In this document: in pieces, positions 1 to 11,342 of the stretch | Layout of the letters: each line of letters starts with the position of its first letter | How positions within the stretch are numbered: the first letter of the stretch is position 1 | Source of the DNA: Sipunculus nudus | Taxonomy: Eukaryota > Annelida > Sipuncula > Golfingiida > Sipunculidae | Assembly (NCBI GenBank): GCA_026874595.1 | Contig: CM049313.1 | Location: 74,022,659 to 74,086,658 of the forward strand | Direction: 5' to 3' | DNA: 64,000 nucleotides | Notes under the pieces: model-generated | The model's database searches: none | Told to the model about the DNA's origin: nothing | What the model saw: the letters and a program-made list of their open reading frames with translations, nothing else | Made by a program: the position numbers and the translations under genes

Positions 1-1337
1 TGAAGTATACAAAGGACTCTGGCTTTCCAATCGTCATGCTTTATGATCTCCGATGGCGAGCTGGGATTTACTTTGAGACGGGGTCCTTTTGGCGCGCCCC
101 GATTACAGAGTCGTCCAAATAGTCGGATCACGCACGACGGGGCTTGCCTATACAAATCATTCGCACATTAATCCGTATTTGATTGACACTGACAACCTGC
201 TTAATGCAGGTAATAATTACATGTTACGCCTTGCTGGGTCTAATATATCGTCGAAAATGTCAACATGTCCAAGCGGGTTAAGTAATTGATACATGTGTCC
301 CTGTTGTACTTATTCTTAAATCATGTGCATAAACTTTGGATTTATGGATTAGTATGGCTTCATCTTAAATGATTATTTAGCTTGTATACTAACCCTCTTT
401 ATTCCATCGATATTTCTTGATGACCGTTTCCTACCTAGAAGGTCCTGAGGCATACATAATATTTGATATAATGCCAAAACATGTGACCCGGTTTTAATAT
501 GTCATCTCTCATCTCTTATAAGCCATCGCTGTTGAGGCTTTTCAAAATATTTTGGAATTTGCATTAGATAAGGAAAACAAAGATTTAATAATGGGTATTT
601 TAGTGGGGTTTTCCCAAAATATTGGTCTGAGTCACAAGACATGTCATTTCCAAGTCAATTTTATTGTTAAACCTGCAAGTATACACTTGGTCTTCATTAT
701 TTGCTTACATTAAAAAAACTTATTATAAAAGAAAACAAAAATTACCATAAACACGCAATAGCAACTGCTGTTATATGATCTTACGTTTTATGTCTGCTGT
801 GTCGCTCAGAATTAAGCCTAACCAATTTTTACTATGTATACTAATTAGACCGCGTGGTTGAGACCTCATTTCATATGTGTCCGTTTAAGGCTATTATAAA
901 GTCTTGCAGAAACGTTTATGTTACTCATTTTCAAGTGAAACCTGAATGGTTTTGCTTAAAAATGATACATGTTAGAGGGAAAACAATACGTTTACAGTGT
1001 GTTAAAGATCAACCACACTTTCGCACCATTTCTTAAGAAGAAGCAATTTTGCGCCGGCTCAGTGACATCATTCTTCTGTGGTTGTGCGGAATCAAAGTGA
1101 TACATGGCCAGATAACAGAAACGTCAAATTGAGGAACTAAACAAACGTATTCAATCTCGTGTTATAATACGATATTATATTAGGTAACTTTATTGAAATA
1201 AGTTATTAATATTCTTCTTTATATGTCCTTCCTATGTCCTATTCCTTACATTTCGCATAAGTGCAGTTGAAGCACATGATAATTCTTACATTTTCGCTTT
1301 AGCACGGTTGTGTCACTACCAGTTGAGACAGTGTTGA
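1..1337. other. left flank, no gene recognised
   Basis: AT-rich sequence up to the LTR element. Open frames at 89-289 and 854-1036 have no recognisable domain or splice context. A GC-rich patch at 60-150 may be the edge of something to the left. Confidence 0.5.
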
Positions 1338-1341
1338 ATAT

Positions 1342-1837
1342 TTTTACAGATGTCTATGTTATTGTGCGCAGGGGTGTTACATGTTTTGTTGACACTTGAT
1401 TCGTGTGGCGCGGGCGTGGCTGGTTGCTGTAGCAACCTCGCCTGGCCGAGTACTGGCTCGGTGTAATCCGCATTGGTTGAACACTGATGTGTAAAGACAC
1501 AGCGTTTGTGCTAATCTGGAATTTTCAGGGCTATTCGCGCTCTATGAGCGCGTGTGTCTTGTTGCGTTCTTTGGACTGTTTGTGACATGGAAAGTTCTCG
1601 GCTTGAGGTGAAAAGTTATAAATAGGGAGCTGTGTTTAGAGCCGAGAGAGAGAGGAGCAGAGAGAAATACCCCAGCAGACACAGAAGATTGTGAGTCAGT
1701 TTGTGGACCTTTCCGATAATTGCAACAGTTTAAGATGTTCTTCGAAATTTGTAACGGATTTTATATAGTCTTCAGTTTGCCTTTGGGATTACTGCTCCTC
1801 ACGACTACGTGATCTGTCGTTATTAGGTTCCGTAACA
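1342..1837 (+). repeat. 5' LTR (internally deleted)
   Basis: It aligns with the 3' LTR from the start to about 1795 and again from about 1795 to the end. About 400 bp present in the 3' LTR (roughly 11794-12193) are missing, with a short shared TGCTC at the junction. A TATA box (TATAAATA, 1617-1624) is intact. By eye there are about 30 substitutions over about 450 shared bases, which indicates an old insertion. Confidence 0.9.
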
Positions 1838-2639
1838 TAAAATTGTGGGATTGTCCGGGAAGCTTAATAGTTTTGAAAATTTATTAGGCTTTGACCAAGA
1901 CACATTGTTTACAATACATTGTTTACAAGATTTATCTCAGTGGTTTTTAGCTCACTCTTTGTCCGTCGTCCGTCAGTCCGTCTGTTAACTAGGCACAAAC
2001 CGTAATAGCGTCATATTGGCCCTCTGGCATTACGACTAGACTACTAGCGCCAGAGTGTCATGACATCTACGTCTGAGGATCGCATCATAAGGCCTTATGA
2101 AGATGCAAATATTTTCGTCATTTCTGACAACGCTTCATGGGCTACAGGTACATTTACAATCAACATAAACCAGACCATTTGATAGCATTTTTTGTGTACT
2201 TTCTAATAATACCAAAAAAGGGCGAGAAAAGTTCCTGTTTAACCCAGCACATTGGTAAACCCCTCGGCAGGTTTGTTGAATTAATGACCGCATGAACACA
2301 AGCATGGCTCACACGGGTTACAGAACGCAGGCAACTTGCAGGCGACACAGGAAATGACCCGTGTCCATGGAGACGGTGTTTCAGTTTGGGTTTCGAGCTC
2401 ACACATATACTATTGTGTTTATTCACCATTCCAAGCATAATATTGAGATTATGGGCCGTTTCCCACAATATGAATGCAACCAGATGCAAGACCACTGCGA
2501 TACATTTTTCCATATTACTAGTATCACGACTCGAGGCTTACAAGCCCAATTATCCGATTACCTACTGAGTCGGGTTGTCACGGCTAAAATCGTAACCGCT
2601 GGACCTAGAATCTTGTAACTTAGGATTCTAAGAGGTCGA

Positions 2640-3753
2640 TGAAAAATCTCCTTGGAAACCAGAAATTAGGTCTCTGTTACCCATATCCTTCGAGCTATGG
2701 GGCCCCAAAGTCTTCTCCAGAATAGTCAAAAATTTCATACAAAAACTTCAATATCTCATTAACTACATCACTGATGGTCCTGATTTTTGGCATACATATT
2801 GATCATGAGATGTTTCATCAGTTCCGGCAGACTGGTGGCGCCACCTGTATTTCTTCAAATTTTCATTCTTCTTTCTATCTTTATTCTAGATACACAGGGA
2901 GACCCAGGAAAAGTCTCCAAGGAAACCGGGAATTAGGTCTCTGTTACCCATATCCTTTAAGCTGTATGGCTCCAAAATACCCCCAGAATAATGAAAAATT
3001 TGATACAAAAACTGCAGTATCTCAATAACTACAACACTGATGGCCATGATTTTTTGCATACATATTGATCATGAGATGTTCCATCAGTTCCTTTAGATTG
3101 GTGGCGCCACCTGTATTTTTCGATTTTTTTCTCTATTTTTGACCTAAAAATGTGAACATCTGTTAACAAGGCACAAATCCTAAAGACTGGACCTAGAATC
3201 TTCATTCTTGACACACTGAGAGACCTATGAAAAGTCTCCATATGAACCAGAAATTAGGTCTTTGTTACCAATATCCTTCGAGCTATGGGGCCTCAAAGTA
3301 CCCCCCCCCCCCCCCAGAATAGTCAAAAATTTCATACAAAAATTTCAATATCTCATTAACTACATCACTGATGGTCATGTTTTTTGGCATACATATTGAT
3401 CATGAGATGTTTCATTAGTTTCTGCAGACTGGTGGTGCCACCTATAATTTTTTCTCTATTTTTTAGACCTTTAAGGATGCTGTCATCTGTTAACATGGAA
3501 CAAATTGTTACAACTGGACCTAGAATCTTCATTCTTTTCATGCAAGGAGGCCCATGAAAAGTGCCTGTGGAAACCAGAAATTAGGTCTCTGTTACCCATA
3601 TCCTTCAAGCTATAGGACTTCGAAGTATCCCTCAGAATAATGGAAAATTTGATACAAAAGCTGAAGTATCTGAACAACTAATGCAGAGATCAGCATGATT
3701 CTTTGCATGGATATTGGCTATTTAGTGTTTTTTTATTAGTTTCTGCAGACTGG
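2640..3753 (+). repeat. tandem array, units about 265-325 bp (four copies)
   Basis: The landmark AATTAGGTCTCTGTTACC recurs near 2664, 2931, 3252 and 3578. Units share CTGGACCTAGAATCTTC, TGATCATGAGATGTTTCATC and CTGCAGACTGGTGG. Unit lengths vary by small indels, and a run of C at about 3301-3315 sits in one unit. Confidence 0.85.
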
Positions 3754-3754
3754 T

Positions 3755-5228
3755 ATTTTTGTATCCGACAAAACGAAGTTTTGCGGATACAATGTTTTTG
3801 ATGGGGTTCCGCCGCCGCCTCCGCCGCTGCGGCGTCCGTTTCTGGAGAACTCCTCTGAGACTACTGGACCGATTTTTCCGAAACTTACACCAATTATCGG
3901 GTCGCATGTGAACTGGTGCCTAACCAATTTGCGTTGACCTCTGATCTTTCCTCTCTGCCCAGCGTCCATTTGTGCGTCTGTTTCCACACATAAACCCTCA
4001 TATCTCGGGAACCGTTTGACCGATCAGGAAAATTGTTTTATACAAATATAGCCCTTGGATAGCTTCATTACATACTCAAAAAATGGTGGCGCCACCTGCA
4101 ACCATGTTTGCACAGTGTCCATCTGTTCATTTGCCTTGGGTTAAAATCACTCATATCTCTGCAGTGAATTGACTAATTCACTTGAAATTCGGCATGCGTA
4201 TACACCCTGGATAGTTTTCTTTATTTTTGACAGGTGGCGCCACCTACATTCACGTTCACGCTGCAGACATCCAAGCTCATATCTCGGGAACCGTTTGACC
4301 GATCAGGACAAAATTTTGCATGTGTATAGATCTCACAGAGCTCTTTCTGATACGCAAAACTGGTGGCGCCGCCTGCAACCATTTTTGCTAAGCGTCCGTC
4401 TGTTTGTCTGCCGTTGGCATATCATATCATATCTCGGCAGTTGTTTGACATATCTGCTTAAATTTTGCAGTTTTATACATCCTGGACAGCTTTCTTCATT
4501 TTATGACAGGTGGCGCCACCTACATTCTAGTTTACGCTGCAGACATCCAAGCTCATATCTCGGGAACCGTTTGACCGATTGGGCCAAAATTTTGCATTTG
4601 CATGTATATGGATCTAACATTGGTCTTTATCATACACAAAACTGGAGGGGCCACTTGCAACCATTTTTGCACAGCGTCTGTCTGTCTGCCATGGGCTAAA
4701 ATCACTCATATCTCTGTAGTTGTTTGACATAACTGCCTAATATTTTGCAGGTTTATACATCCTGGACAGCGTTCTTGATTTTATGACAGGTGGCGCCACC
4801 TACATTCTAGTTTACGCTGCAGACATCCAAGCTCATATCTCGGGAACCATTTGACCGATTAGGCCAAAATTGTGCATGTGTTTAGATCTCACATAGGTCT
4901 TTATCATACACAAAACTGGAGGGGCCCCCTGCAACCATGTTTGCACAGCGTCTGTCTGTTTGTCTGCCATAGGCTAAAATCACTCATAAACATGTTATGG
5001 TTTGACTTTTCTGCCTAAAATTTCGCATATGTATACAACTTGGACAGCTTTCTGGATTTGTGGTAGGTGGCACAATCAACATACACATTTAGGCTGCAGA
5101 CATCCATGCTAATATGCAACACACCTCACTCTATTTCCCCTTGCCACTCAATCCATGCCTCACTTCACCCATTCCACTCTGATTTTAGCGGATACACGTA
5201 GTCGCTTGTTGACTACCCGTATTCTAGT
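3755..5228 (+). mobile_element. Helitron-like element nested inside the HINE-like repeat
   Basis: The head is a near-perfect hairpin (3761-3790: GTATCCG-A-CAAAAC, loop GAA, GTTTTG-CGGATAC). The tail carries GCGGATAC again, a stem-loop (GTAGTC..GACTAC, 5198-5216) and CTAG at 5224-5227, as in the 3' end of Helitrons (hairpin then CTRR). Internal sequence is a tandem array, non-coding. The flanking sequence on both sides belongs to the outer repeat. Superfamily is inferred. Confidence 0.6.
3990..5100 (+). repeat. tandem array with period about 280 bp (four copies)
   Basis: CATATCTCGGGAACCGTTTG recurs at 3999, 4278, 4553 and 4833 (spacing 279, 275, 280). Each unit also has a GGTGGCGCCACC palindrome and GCAACCATTTTTGC. 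The 176-codon open frame at 4169-4699 is an array reading, not a gene. Confidence 0.88.
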
Positions 5229-5451
5229 TTTTAAAGTTTACGCATTTTTTCTCTATTTTTGAGACATATAAACACAGACAAATTCTTGGCCTGTTTGTTA
5301 ATCTGTTTGATGCTTCAGTTGAATGGGTATATACTACCATTCTGATGATAAAATTTCCTTTTGCGAATCTCTTCCCAGTCAGCTGAGCGTCATGACCCTT
5401 GGGTCACTTGTTATTTATTGTTTTAACATCTTAACATTTCAAACCTCAGAC

Positions 5452-6562
5452 ATTTGTTAAAGATCCCGACTCTGATCAACTTGCACAGTTGACAAAAGAT
5501 CAGTTGTTGCGTTTGGGACAACACATAGGGCTAGGTGTGAAAAAAAGCCTGAAATCATTGCTAAAACCATGCAAGATCTAGTTAGCAAAGGTTAAATTGA
5601 AAAGAGTGAAGTGGAAACATAAGACAGCCTTGCTATGCAGTTGGAATTAAAAAAGTTAGAAATGCAGCATGAGCTACCATTAAAAGAGAGGGAAGAACAT
5701 GAAAGGTTAGAAAGACAAACCCTGGAAAAAGAAAAAGAAATAGAGGTAAAACGGCTGGAGTTAGAAAGACTTAAACTAGAACATAGTCTATGTGCAGCCC
5801 CAACCCACGGTTTTGATGTTACTAAACACATAAGACTTGTCCCACCTTTACAAGAAAAAGAGGTTGATACTTTGAGAAGGCAGCTGAAAATATAAAATGG
5901 CCTAAGGACAATTGGACTATGCTATTACAAAGTGTGTTGATTGGCAAGGCCAGAGAAATTTGTACAGATCATTCAGTAAAAGCCGCTGCTGACTATGACC
6001 AGGCTAAACGGTTATTCCTAAAAGGTTATGAGTTAGTTCCGGAGGCTTACCGCAAAAAATTCAAAAATTGGGATAAGCGCAAAAAAAGACCTATGTAGAA
6101 TTTGCTAGGACAAAAGAGCAGTTGTTTGATCGCAGATGTAGTTCTATAAATGTAATGAAAGATTATGACAATTTGCGCCAGTTGATTTTGCTTGAAGAAT
6201 TTAAGCGCTGCATTAGCGCAGATGTTAAAACTTTTCTTGATGAGAAAAGTCCTGAAACACTTGACATTGCTCCTCCATTAGCTGATGATTATTCATTAAC
6301 ACATAAAATGTCCTTTACCAGTCATTCACAAACAAGAATGTAAATCAGTATGGTCAAAAGAAGTTTAAAGCGCAGTCACCCAGTACTCCAACAAAGTCCA
6401 TTGCTACACCTCAGTCCACGCACACTGTGTCTGAGTCAAACAAAGACCAGTCATTTTCGGAGAAAATTTGTATTTACTGCGAAACAGGAATGTCATCTAA
6501 TATCTGACTTATCGAAACTTGCAAATAAACCAAAGAGTAACCCTTCTGGTTTTGTTTCATAA
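5452..6562 (+). pseudogene. gag remnant of the GMR1-like element
   Basis: Broken gag across several frames. It shows a glutamate/lysine-rich coiled-coil stretch (5635-5800: ELKKLEMQ, REEHERLERQ), the conserved matrix of GMR1-type gag (HIRLVPP; LIGKAREI; YDNLRQLILLEEFKRC), and the relic of a CCHC zinc knuckle at about 6466-6514. The knuckle is split by a frameshift: the first Cys pair is in one frame and the His part in another. It encoded the capsid protein that packages element RNA. At least three stops or frameshifts interrupt it. Confidence 0.8.
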
Positions 6563-6599
6563 TCTATGCATAGCAAAGTACAAGAGCCAAGCTCTTTCC

Positions 6600-7190
6600 A
6601 TGTAAATAAGGGGTACAACTACTTTATTGACTCTAATAAAGAGTTTGATGCTGTGGAGGCCAACGTGCCGTCGGACTCCAAAGAATAATCCGTAGCTTGC
6701 GGGATAAAAACCTCATTTGATTCCTGCGAGGAAAAAAAGGCTAGGTCCTTTCAATACTCCTGCGAGGAGTATTTACTAAATAAGGCTAATTCATTTTATT
6801 ACTCTTGCGGGAGTATTTCAAATGAGGCCAGGTCCTCTTATGACAAGCAGAAGTTTGTTGTTGCTGAGGAAAATTCCTCTGTTGACTCCCATGAGGAGTT
6901 TGGTGATAAAAAGGATTGAGATTCCTTAAATGACTCTGAAAAAGAGTTTATGACTGACACTGCCAATGTCAGTTCTTTGTTTGATGAAACTGAGGTAGTA
7001 GATTCCTCTCCTGACTCTGAAATGGAGTTACTTAAGCCATTCATACCTGATGGTTTTGTTTCACTACCTACCTCGTCTAACGCTTCGCCCCTACAGGATG
7101 CAGCATTTTCAAGGTCAGAACTTATCGCGGAACGGCATAAGGAAGCTGATATTTCATGTTTGTCCCAGGGCAGTTTCTAAAGATGAACTG
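6600..7190 (+). pseudogene. gag-pol linker remnant, acidic serine-rich
   Basis: Between the zinc knuckle and the integrase lies a region with repeated acidic, serine-rich reading (SDSKE, SVDSHEEF, DSSPDSEMELL) ending at a segment resembling the start of the element's protease region (PDGFVSLP) and pre-integrase part. No aspartic protease DTG motif is visible, so the protease has been deleted. Several stops are present. Confidence 0.5.
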
Positions 7191-7222
7191 TCACAGAACC
7201 CAATATAAATGCCAATAGTATT

Positions 7223-7900
7223 GTCATGGTTTTTTACAACTTTTGGATTACCAAAATCCGTCTAGTCTGACCAAGGGTCGAAATTTATGCCTGGCTTATT
7301 CCAGCAAGTTATGCTTGAGCTCGGTATAAAACCGTACAGTTCTTCGCCATACCATGCTGAAAGTCAGGGCGCCTTCGAACGTTTTCAGACATTAAAAACA
7401 TGATAAGGACCTATTGTTATGGCACACAGAAAGACTTGGATGAAGGAATACACCTAATGCAGTTTGCTGTCATAGAATCATTTCAAGAGTCCTTGGGTTT
7501 CAGTCCCGTTGAACTAGTTTTTGGACATTCAGTTCGAGGTCCATTAAAAATGCTTAAAAAAACACTCTTGTGTGAAAATCCTGATTTTCTTAGTTTTTGC
7601 AGTATGTCTCAGACTTTCGCACTAAACTACACAATGCTTGTAAGATTGCAAAGTCTAATCTAAAATCTGCACAAAGTAAAATGAAAACAAAGTATGACAA
7701 GCACACTGTAAATAGGACGTTCGAGCCTGGTGAAAAGGTCCTTGCCTTACTACCCATCCCTGGCAGACCTCTGCAAGCTAGATATTTTGGTCCTTACATT
7801 GTTGACAAGAAAGTCAGTGATTTAAAGTATATACTGATAACACCAGAAAGGCGTAAGAAAAAAAAACAACTGTGCAATATTAACATGTTGAACTATATCA
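7223..7900 (+). pseudogene. integrase remnant (3' part of catalytic core and C-terminal domain)
   Basis: Reading across frames gives SDQGS (one catalytic Asp), a YHAESQGAFERF stretch holding the catalytic Glu, then ESLGFSPVELVFGH and the C-terminal GPY/F-type module (FEPGEKVLALLPIPG, RYFGPYIV). The N-terminal HHCC zinc domain and first catalytic Asp are missing. The integrase lies upstream of RT, which marks the GMR1 group. Frameshift at about 7600 and stops make it inactive. Confidence 0.85.
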
Positions 7901-8047
7901 TGACAGAAATAGCACATCAAATGTTGTACATAATGTTATTGCTGTTAATTGTGAAAAAAAACTTACCCTGGCCCAGTTAAAGTGGATACTGATTGTAAGT
8001 GTGATGTAGACATTCAGTGTGGGACAGTAGCACTAAAATAACTTAGA

Positions 8048-8524
8048 CGTGCTTAACAACATGGGTGCCAGACTGTCACACCTTACCGCACAACAACAAG
8101 AAGACCTCAAGAACCTGCTGCGGAATTATGAACATTTGTTTAGTGACATTCCAAGGCGAACTAACATATTGTGCCATGACGTCAGTCAAGCAGCATCCTT
8201 ATCGACTGAAACCAGAAAATCAAAAGTATCTACTAGATGAGGTTCAATATTTGCTGAACAATGATTTTATTGAACCTAGTAACAGTAACTGGAGTTCAGC
8301 GTGTATTCTTGTGCCAAAACTTGATGGAAGTTACCGTATGTGCACAGATTATTGAAAACTGAACTCTGTCACAAAGACTGACACGTCTGGATTCCGAGGA
8401 TCGATGATTGTATTGATAGAGTCGGTAGCTCCAGGTATTTCTGCAAGTTGACTTGCTAAAAGGATTCTGGCAAGTTCCACTGACAGAACGAGCGAAAGAA
8501 GTGTCCGCATTTGTGAAGCTGCAA
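8048..8524 (+). pseudogene. reverse transcriptase, 5' part, GMR1-like
   Basis: Recognisable RT entry motifs: KQHPYRLKPE, NDFIEPSNSNWSSACILVPK, DGSYRMCTDY, then a TGA stop at 8353, then SSRYFCKLTC and WQVPLTERAKEVSAFV in other frames. It breaks at 8524 where a 686-bp insertion begins. Confidence 0.88.
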
Positions 8525-9210
8525 TACGCTCTTTACACAGCGCTTTAACTATAGGCCTACCGCCTATATGGTTAGCGCTGTTTATTATGACCTCATATCC
8601 TGAATTGCTACACTGTATTTTTGTCCAATCAGATGAAACCTTGTGCTGGAAGACACGGCCAAGCGAGGAATACATGGAGCCAATCATGTTCATTTCGTTT
8701 TGAGTGACAGCTCATCGTCCCGGTTACCGTCTGAACAGGCCATAGGCTCGGACAGAATTGCCGCAGACGTGGTTTGGTTAGGGCCTTGGGCACATAGGAT
8801 GCCCAGCCGGTGAGCTGTGATTCAAACGAAATGTAACAACAAAGACTGCGTGCACACCTCGCTGGCTGGTTTCAGTTCTGCAGACAGCAGATACATGGCT
8901 ACACTAACACAGTCATACTGTCAGAATCGAATCGGTCGATGATGCCAGAATACAGAGGGAGCAATTAAAATTCGACATGTTAACTGTCTTCAAACGGCGC
9001 TTGAAGCGCAGCTATGGGCGGAGCCAGGATGCCTGTCGAGTGTTTGTTTATTGCCATCTGTTTGGCTGCTTGTCATATCATACGCACGTGTTTTTCAGCG
9101 GAAAACTAACCGCCATCTGGTGTCTAAATATATAATAAACGGTCAAAGCTGGCAGCGTGAAAATCAGTTGCTTCTTTAGAAGCGTAAGATTTCCGCTGCC
9201 TCGGGAGCGT
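8525..9210. mobile_element. 686-bp insertion in RT with 9-bp target duplication
   Basis: AAGCTGCAA occurs directly before (8516-8524) and directly after (9211-9219). Removing the insert with one copy restores the RT reading exactly (..AFV K L Q GLYQYKVMP). The ends are weakly inverted (TACGCTC at the start, GAGCGT at the end). A palindrome-like segment at about 8534-8582 holds AGCGCT inversions. Size and 9-bp duplication would fit a short non-autonomous DNA transposon (MULE-like elements make 9-bp duplications), but the family is not recognised. No coding sequence inside is supported. Confidence 0.72.
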
Positions 9211-9656
9211 AAGCTGCAAGGATTGTACCAGTATAAAGTTATGCCGTTAGGCATGAAGAACTCGCCAGCCACCTTCCAGCGCCTCATCCATATGGTTTTT
9301 AAGGACATTCAGGGCTGCGACGCATATATTGATGACCTCGTCTCGTTGTGTACAGCGACACCTGAGAGAAACATCTGCAAATCCTTCGCGACCTCTTTGA
9401 AAGACTCAGTGAAGCACGTCTGCCCGTCAGCTTAGTTAGATCTGAGTTTTGTCATGCAAAAGTAACAATTTCGGGTCATTTTGTAGGGAAGGGTCAAGTA
9501 AAACCTGTTGATGCTAAAATAAGTGTTATTTCTGCATTTCCTAGACCAGAAAACAAAAAGCAAATAATGCGTTTTCTTGGTATGGTTGGATACTACAGGA
9601 AGTTTTGTCCAAATTTTTCTGCTGTAGCTGAACCTTTGATAGACTGGCGAAGTCCA
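9211..9656 (+). pseudogene. reverse transcriptase, 3' part with YIDD active site
   Basis: It resumes GLYQYKVMPLGMKNSPATFQRL and contains YIDD (about 9328-9339), the YxDD metal-binding motif, and then FLGMVGYYRKFCPNFS, the connection typical of Ty3/Gypsy. A frameshift near 9345 and a stop at 9435 break it. It ends at a second interruption after AEPL. Confidence 0.88.
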
Positions 9657-10675
9657 TGAAATAGTCATGGATTAATTGTTGCTTCTGACAGAGAAATCAA
9701 ACGTTCCAGCGTTGTATCGCACTTAGTATCGGTAGCGCCATCTTGCGGCAACTAATATAACTAATTTACCTCTGTCTGACCCTCTTATTTCATGGACTGG
9801 TAATCTTGGCCGGTTCCCGGACAGTCAGCGCCACACAACATCGCCTCGCTGAACTAAGGTCTATTCCAGTGACGTCAGCAGTGGTCTTTCCCGGATTCTT
9901 TTTCAAAACCAACATGGTTCATTCAGTCATGGCCTATACCGGGCTTCCAATTGGTTACTAATATTCCCATTTAATTTGTCTTAATATTTTTAGGCCATCG
10001 CTTATGATGAGTTCGGCAAGACTTTAAAACACTATAACCCTCAGTCTCAGTGTTAACGTTAATCGGACCACCACTCCTGAAAGTAGGTCTAACAAACTCT
10101 GGCTCAGCCAATCAGCGCGAGATATTCAGTTGCACACGCAACGAGCGCAGTCAAAATGTACCGGCTGACCGAAACGATAACGATTCACGAGTCGCAATTT
10201 GACAGTTAATACACGGGTTCAGACAAATGCTGCCAGCTGCTCTTGTCATCTCGGCAGGGGGAATTATACTGGACCTGTCGTTACAAAATTGTTGCGATAG
10301 TGTCTAAAATATGCACTTACATTTGGCCCATGGACCGTTATATTCGTTCAGCAGAGATATGTCATAGGACACGAAGGTCCATGTATGGACTACCCGAATA
10401 CATGATTTCAGTGCGAATGTTACCAAGCGGGTCAAGTTGTGGGACCGCTGCTGGCGTTCTCATAGCAGCGATGCCACTCACATGAGGCTCGTGACGGCCT
10501 GATATGCAAATACGGGGGAATCGGTCTTCAAAGAGCCTTGTGACGCCTTAATATGCAAAATTCAGGGATTCACCCTACGGAAATTACAGGGGTTTAGTGA
10601 TAAGAGTTTTATTTTAAGCAATTTATTAGTAGCGCAAATACTAAAGCCCAGGCAGGGCTAAACCTTTGACTAAAA
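9657..10675. other. unidentified insertion between RT and RNase H
   Basis: About 1 kb that does not belong to the retrotransposon. It begins with CCATGAAATAGTCATGG, an inverted motif. No coding sequence is recognised. No clean target duplication was found at its ends. Confidence 0.5.
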
Positions 10676-10747
10676 ACTGACCCTGACCCAGTTAAAGTAG
10701 ATGCTGATTGTAAGTGTGATGTAGACATTCAATGGGGTATAGTACCA
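10676..10747 (+). repeat. displaced duplicate of the integrase-RT linker
   Basis: About 72 bp here match 7964-8036 (CCCAGTTAAAGT..GATGTAGACATTCA) at roughly 85% by eye. The segment belongs between integrase and RT, not before RNase H. Confidence 0.7.
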
Positions 10748-10769
10748 CTAAAAAAACCAAAAGTTTGTA

Positions 10770-11215
10770 TGGAATGTTCAGTATGAAAATATATTTCAGA
10801 ATTTGAAAGCAATTCTGCAAAGTTCACCAGTTTTAGCAGCTCCATACTTTTCTGTACATTTTAAGTTAGCTGTAGATACTAATGATACTGCTGCTGGTGC
10901 TGTGTTGTTACGAGAAGGCAGTGATAGCATAGATCATCCAATTGGTTATTTTCAAGAAAGTTTAATGCAAACCAGAAAAACTACACAATTGAAAAAGACT
11001 GTTTAGCTTTGATTTTGGCATTACAACATTTTGAAGTTTATGTTACTTAACCAGTCAAGCCTTTCATTGTCTTCAGTGATCACAATCCCCTAATGTTCAT
11101 GAACACGTTGAAGTGTAAAAATCAAAGATTGTTTTTACACGATTACAATTTTGAAATCAGACACTTTACAGGGAAAGACAATGTACTTGCTGATTGTTTA
11201 TCGAGATGTTTATGA
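10770..11215 (+). pseudogene. RNase H remnant of the GMR1-like element
   Basis: Contains SSPVLAAPYFSVHFKLAVDTND (its last part holds the first catalytic Asp), TAAGAVLLRE, DHPIGYFQES, the E motif in a shifted frame (EKDCLALILALQHFEVY), FSDHNPL and FTGKDNVLADCLSR, which is the usual C-terminal end. One frameshift (about 10980) and one stop (about 11048) break it. Confidence 0.87.
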
Positions 11216-11342
11216 AATGAGATGTTTATGTTATGTTGTAAATAATAAAAGATGTTTTGAAATAATGTGAAAATTTAGTGATTGTGATCGCAAAAAGAAA
11301 GTTTTTAGAGAAAACTTTCTTTTTTTTTTACAGGAAGGGGAG

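Larger units (their letters stand above)
1943..5412 (+). mobile_element. Helentron/HINE-like repeat nested in the LTR element
   Basis: It starts TTTTTAGCTCA followed by GTCCGTCGTCCG microsatellite and ends CAGCTGAGCGTCATGACCCTTGGGTCACTTGTT. The same head and tail are seen in copies at 42604-44063 and 51267 onward. Inside are two tandem arrays. It carries no coding capacity I can support. The class call is inferred from the inverted subterminal GCTCAGCTGA/TCAGCTGAGC, the 3' palindrome and the tetranucleotide microsatellite seen in its sister copies. Confidence 0.65.

Noticed and set aside
4169-4699. 176-codon open frame
   Set aside because: It reads through tandem 280-bp repeat units; its repeats mirror the array period, and no domain is present.
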